A stretch of DNA of 7,270 nt from Thermoplasmata archaeon (GTDB lineage Archaea > Thermoplasmatota > Thermoplasmata > Lutacidiplasmatales > UBA184). The notes beneath the pieces were generated by a model, which was not told the DNA's origin, made no database searches, and saw only the letters and a list, made by a program, of their open reading frames with translations. The stretch is from the NCBI GenBank assembly GCA_030043405.1, contig JASHXS010000220.1:1-7270 (forward strand), given 5' to 3'. Below are positions 6,151-7,270 of this stretch, piece after piece (positions within the stretch are counted from its first letter, which is position 1; every line of letters begins with the position of its first letter). Made by a program: the position numbers and the translations under genes.

Positions 6151-6252
6151 TGCGCCCGGGTGGAGCGGAGCGGGCCCGTCGCCGGGCGCCGTCGGCCTCG
6201 CACGAACGGGCCGGGATCGCGGCGCCGCACGTTTTGAGCCCCCTCCGTCATC

Positions 6253-6262
6253 GGGGGTGGTC
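6253..6262 (+). promoter_or_regulatory. Shine-Dalgarno-like site of the RidA-like gene
   Basis: GGGGGTGGTC matches the archaeal consensus GGAGGTGATC at eight of ten bases and ends six bases before the ATG at 6269. It favours this start over longer readings of the frame, which continues open upstream through the tRNA. It suggests this gene, unlike several neighbours, has a leader. A possible TATA-like GTTTTGA lies near 6230-6236. Confidence 0.45.
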
Positions 6263-6268
6263 GAGCCC

Positions 6269-6742
6269 ATGGACCGTCAGCGCATCTCGAGCGGGGCGCC
6301 CTGGGAGTCCCGAGTGGGCTACTCCCGAGCCGTCCGCGTCGGCCGGTTCGTTTGGGTGGCGGGGACCACGGCAGTCGGGCCGGACGGGCGGGTCGTCGGC
6401 GGCGGCGACCCGTACCGCCAGACCGTGGAGGCGCTCCGGATCGTGGAGCGCGCCCTCGCGACGGCCGGCGCCTCGATGGAGGACGTGGTGCGGACGCGGA
6501 TGTTCGTGACGGACATCGGGCGCTGGGAGGAGTACGGCCGGGCGCACGGCGAACGGTTCGGGGCCATCCGGCCCGCCGCGACCATGGTCGAAGTTCGGCG
6601 GCTCGTCGACCCGGAGTTGCTGGTCGAGGTCGAGGTCGATGCGTACATCGCGCCGCGAGCGGCCGCCCGGCCCCATGCCCGTCGTCGCGGTCGGCCCCGG
6701 TCCACCCGAGCGCGCCGTCTGGGCCGTTCGGAAAGCCTTTAG
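6269..6742 (+). CDS. RidA family (YjgF/YER057c/UK114) protein with Arg-rich C-terminal tail
   Basis: A 157-residue protein whose first about 130 residues form a complete RidA-type domain: GAPWESRVGYSRAVRVG (9-25), VWVAGTTAVGPDG (28-40), the QTVEALRIVERALATAGAS helix (51-69), DVVRTRMFVTDI (72-83), AHGERFG (92-98), RPAATMVEV (101-109) and LVEVEVDAYI (118-127). Classical RidA deaminates reactive enamine/imine intermediates with an Arg. Here the equivalent place in the PAR motif is Ala104 (PAA), while the later Glu (E120) is kept. The protein therefore belongs to a Rid branch whose activity is not the canonical deaminase, and its ligand is unknown. It likely forms trimers like other members. Residues 131-157 are an unusual tail with ten arginines. 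The stop TAG at 6740-6742 lies in a TATA-like element for the next gene, 24 bases before its GTG, so the pair may be co-transcribed or separately started. Confidence 0.9.
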   Translation: MDRQRISSGAPWESRVGYSRAVRVGRFVWVAGTTAVGPDGRVVGGGDPYRQTVEALRIVERALATAGASMEDVVRTRMFVTDIGRWEEYGRAHGERFGAIRPAATMVEVRRLVDPELLVEVEVDAYIAPRAAARPHARRRGRPRSTRARRLGRSESL

Positions 6743-6743
6743 T
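6731..6743 (+). promoter_or_regulatory. TATA-like element overlapping the RidA-like stop codon
   Basis: GAAAGCCTTTAGT is centred about 27 bases before the GTG at 6767 and includes the upstream gene's TAG. It would give a leaderless transcript. A GGAG at 6754-6757, nine bases before the GTG, offers an alternative in which both genes share a longer mRNA. Confidence 0.4.
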
Positions 6744-6766
6744 CCGCGACGCCGGAGCGGGAAGCC

Positions 6767-7222
6767 GTGGACGACGCGCTGGACCCCATCCTCATCCAGG
6801 TCACGGTCCCGCTCCCGATTCCGATGATCTTCGCGGCGTTCACCGACCCCAAACAGATCACCGGTTGGCTCGCTGACGCCGCGGAAGTGGAGCCGAAGGT
6901 CGGCGGGGTGTACCGCCTCGGCTGGAAGGAGCCCGTCGCCTTCGAGAGCCGGGGTCAGGTGCGCGAGATCACCCCCGACCTCGACATCGGCTTCTCGTGG
7001 GCGTCGCCGCCCGAGTTCGCCTCGCTGATGAACCAACCCGCCCTGCAGACGGACGTCTATGTCCGGTTACAGGAGTCCCCGGAGGGCATCGACATCACCC
7101 TGGAGCACCGGGGATGGGGGAGTGGGGCGGCCTGGGAGGACGCCCGGTCGTGGCACTTCCACCTCTGGGACGACCGGCTGCACCGGCTCAAGGACTACCT
7201 ACTGAAAGCGGCCTACGGCTGA
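6767..7222 (+). CDS. SRPBCC / AHSA1-like domain protein
   Basis: A 151-residue single-domain protein of the START/Bet v 1-like (SRPBCC) superfamily, AHSA1 branch (similar to the C-terminal domain of the Hsp90 activator Aha1). Diagnostic segments are the first strand ending in a VPLPIPMIFAAFTDPKQITGWL stretch (14-35), GGVYRLGW (46-53), the GQVREITPDLDIGFSW strand pair (63-78), and the C-terminal TLEHRGWGSGAAWEDARSWH (111-130) leading into the long helix LWDDRLHRLKDYLLKA (133-148). The length is normal. These proteins enclose hydrophobic ligands in a cavity or act as stress-related cofactors; nothing here shows which ligand. The GTG at 6767 is used because DDALDPILIQ leads straight into the first family strand. 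The gene follows the RidA-like gene on the same strand and may be co-expressed with it. The 48 bases after the stop hold no feature I can support. Confidence 0.9.
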   Translation: MDDALDPILIQVTVPLPIPMIFAAFTDPKQITGWLADAAEVEPKVGGVYRLGWKEPVAFESRGQVREITPDLDIGFSWASPPEFASLMNQPALQTDVYVRLQESPEGIDITLEHRGWGSGAAWEDARSWHFHLWDDRLHRLKDYLLKAAYG

Positions 7223-7270
7223 GCCGGGGCCGCACCCACGGGGCCCGGGTTGTAGTGTCGGCAGGCGGAT

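Noticed and set aside
6002..6268. Longer reading of the RidA-like gene from 6002.
   Set aside because: It crosses tRNA-Pro and its TATA box on the opposite strand; the ATG at 6269 has a good ribosome site and the family N-terminus.

Overview
The window looks like chromosomal DNA of a GC-rich archaeon. The evidence is: two intron-free tRNA genes with no encoded CCA end; TATA-like boxes about 25-31 bases ahead of several start codons and both tRNAs; few clear Shine-Dalgarno sites; and a large secreted, tyrosine-rich, membrane-anchored surface protein. The surface protein and the leaderless starts would suit a Thermoplasmata-like lineage, but that placement is inference. No rRNA, CRISPR array, transposase, integrase or toxin-antitoxin gene is visible.

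Layout. 1-160: a GC-rich intergenic stretch; a gene may start at 16 and run left off the edge. 162-716 (-): a carboxymuconolactone decarboxylase/AhpD-like protein behind a strong TATA box. 717-960: the promoter, then noncoding DNA. 961-1329 (-): a small SnoaL/NTF2-like protein. 1452-1523 (-): tRNA-Ala(UGC). 1639-2613 (+): a luciferase-like flavin monooxygenase, convergent with 2689-5172 (-), an 827-residue surface protein. A divergent promoter region (5173-5312) separates the latter from 5313-5981 (+), an MBL-fold hydrolase. 6039-6113 (-): tRNA-Pro(CGG). 6269-6742 (+): a RidA-like protein, followed after 24 bases by 6767-7222 (+), an AHSA1/SRPBCC protein. 7223-7270 is intergenic.

How the genes work together. 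Most genes appear to be single transcription units with their own promoters; only the RidA/SRPBCC pair could be an operon. Six of the seven protein genes belong to broad families of small soluble enzymes linked to redox chemistry, reactive metabolites or small hydrophobic ligands. That gives a loose detoxification or secondary-metabolism flavour but no recognisable pathway. I see no convincing new multi-gene system. The points most worth following are an AhpD-like protein that keeps its cysteine pair but lacks the Glu and His of the proton relay, and the modular surface protein with a cytoplasmic proline-rich tail.
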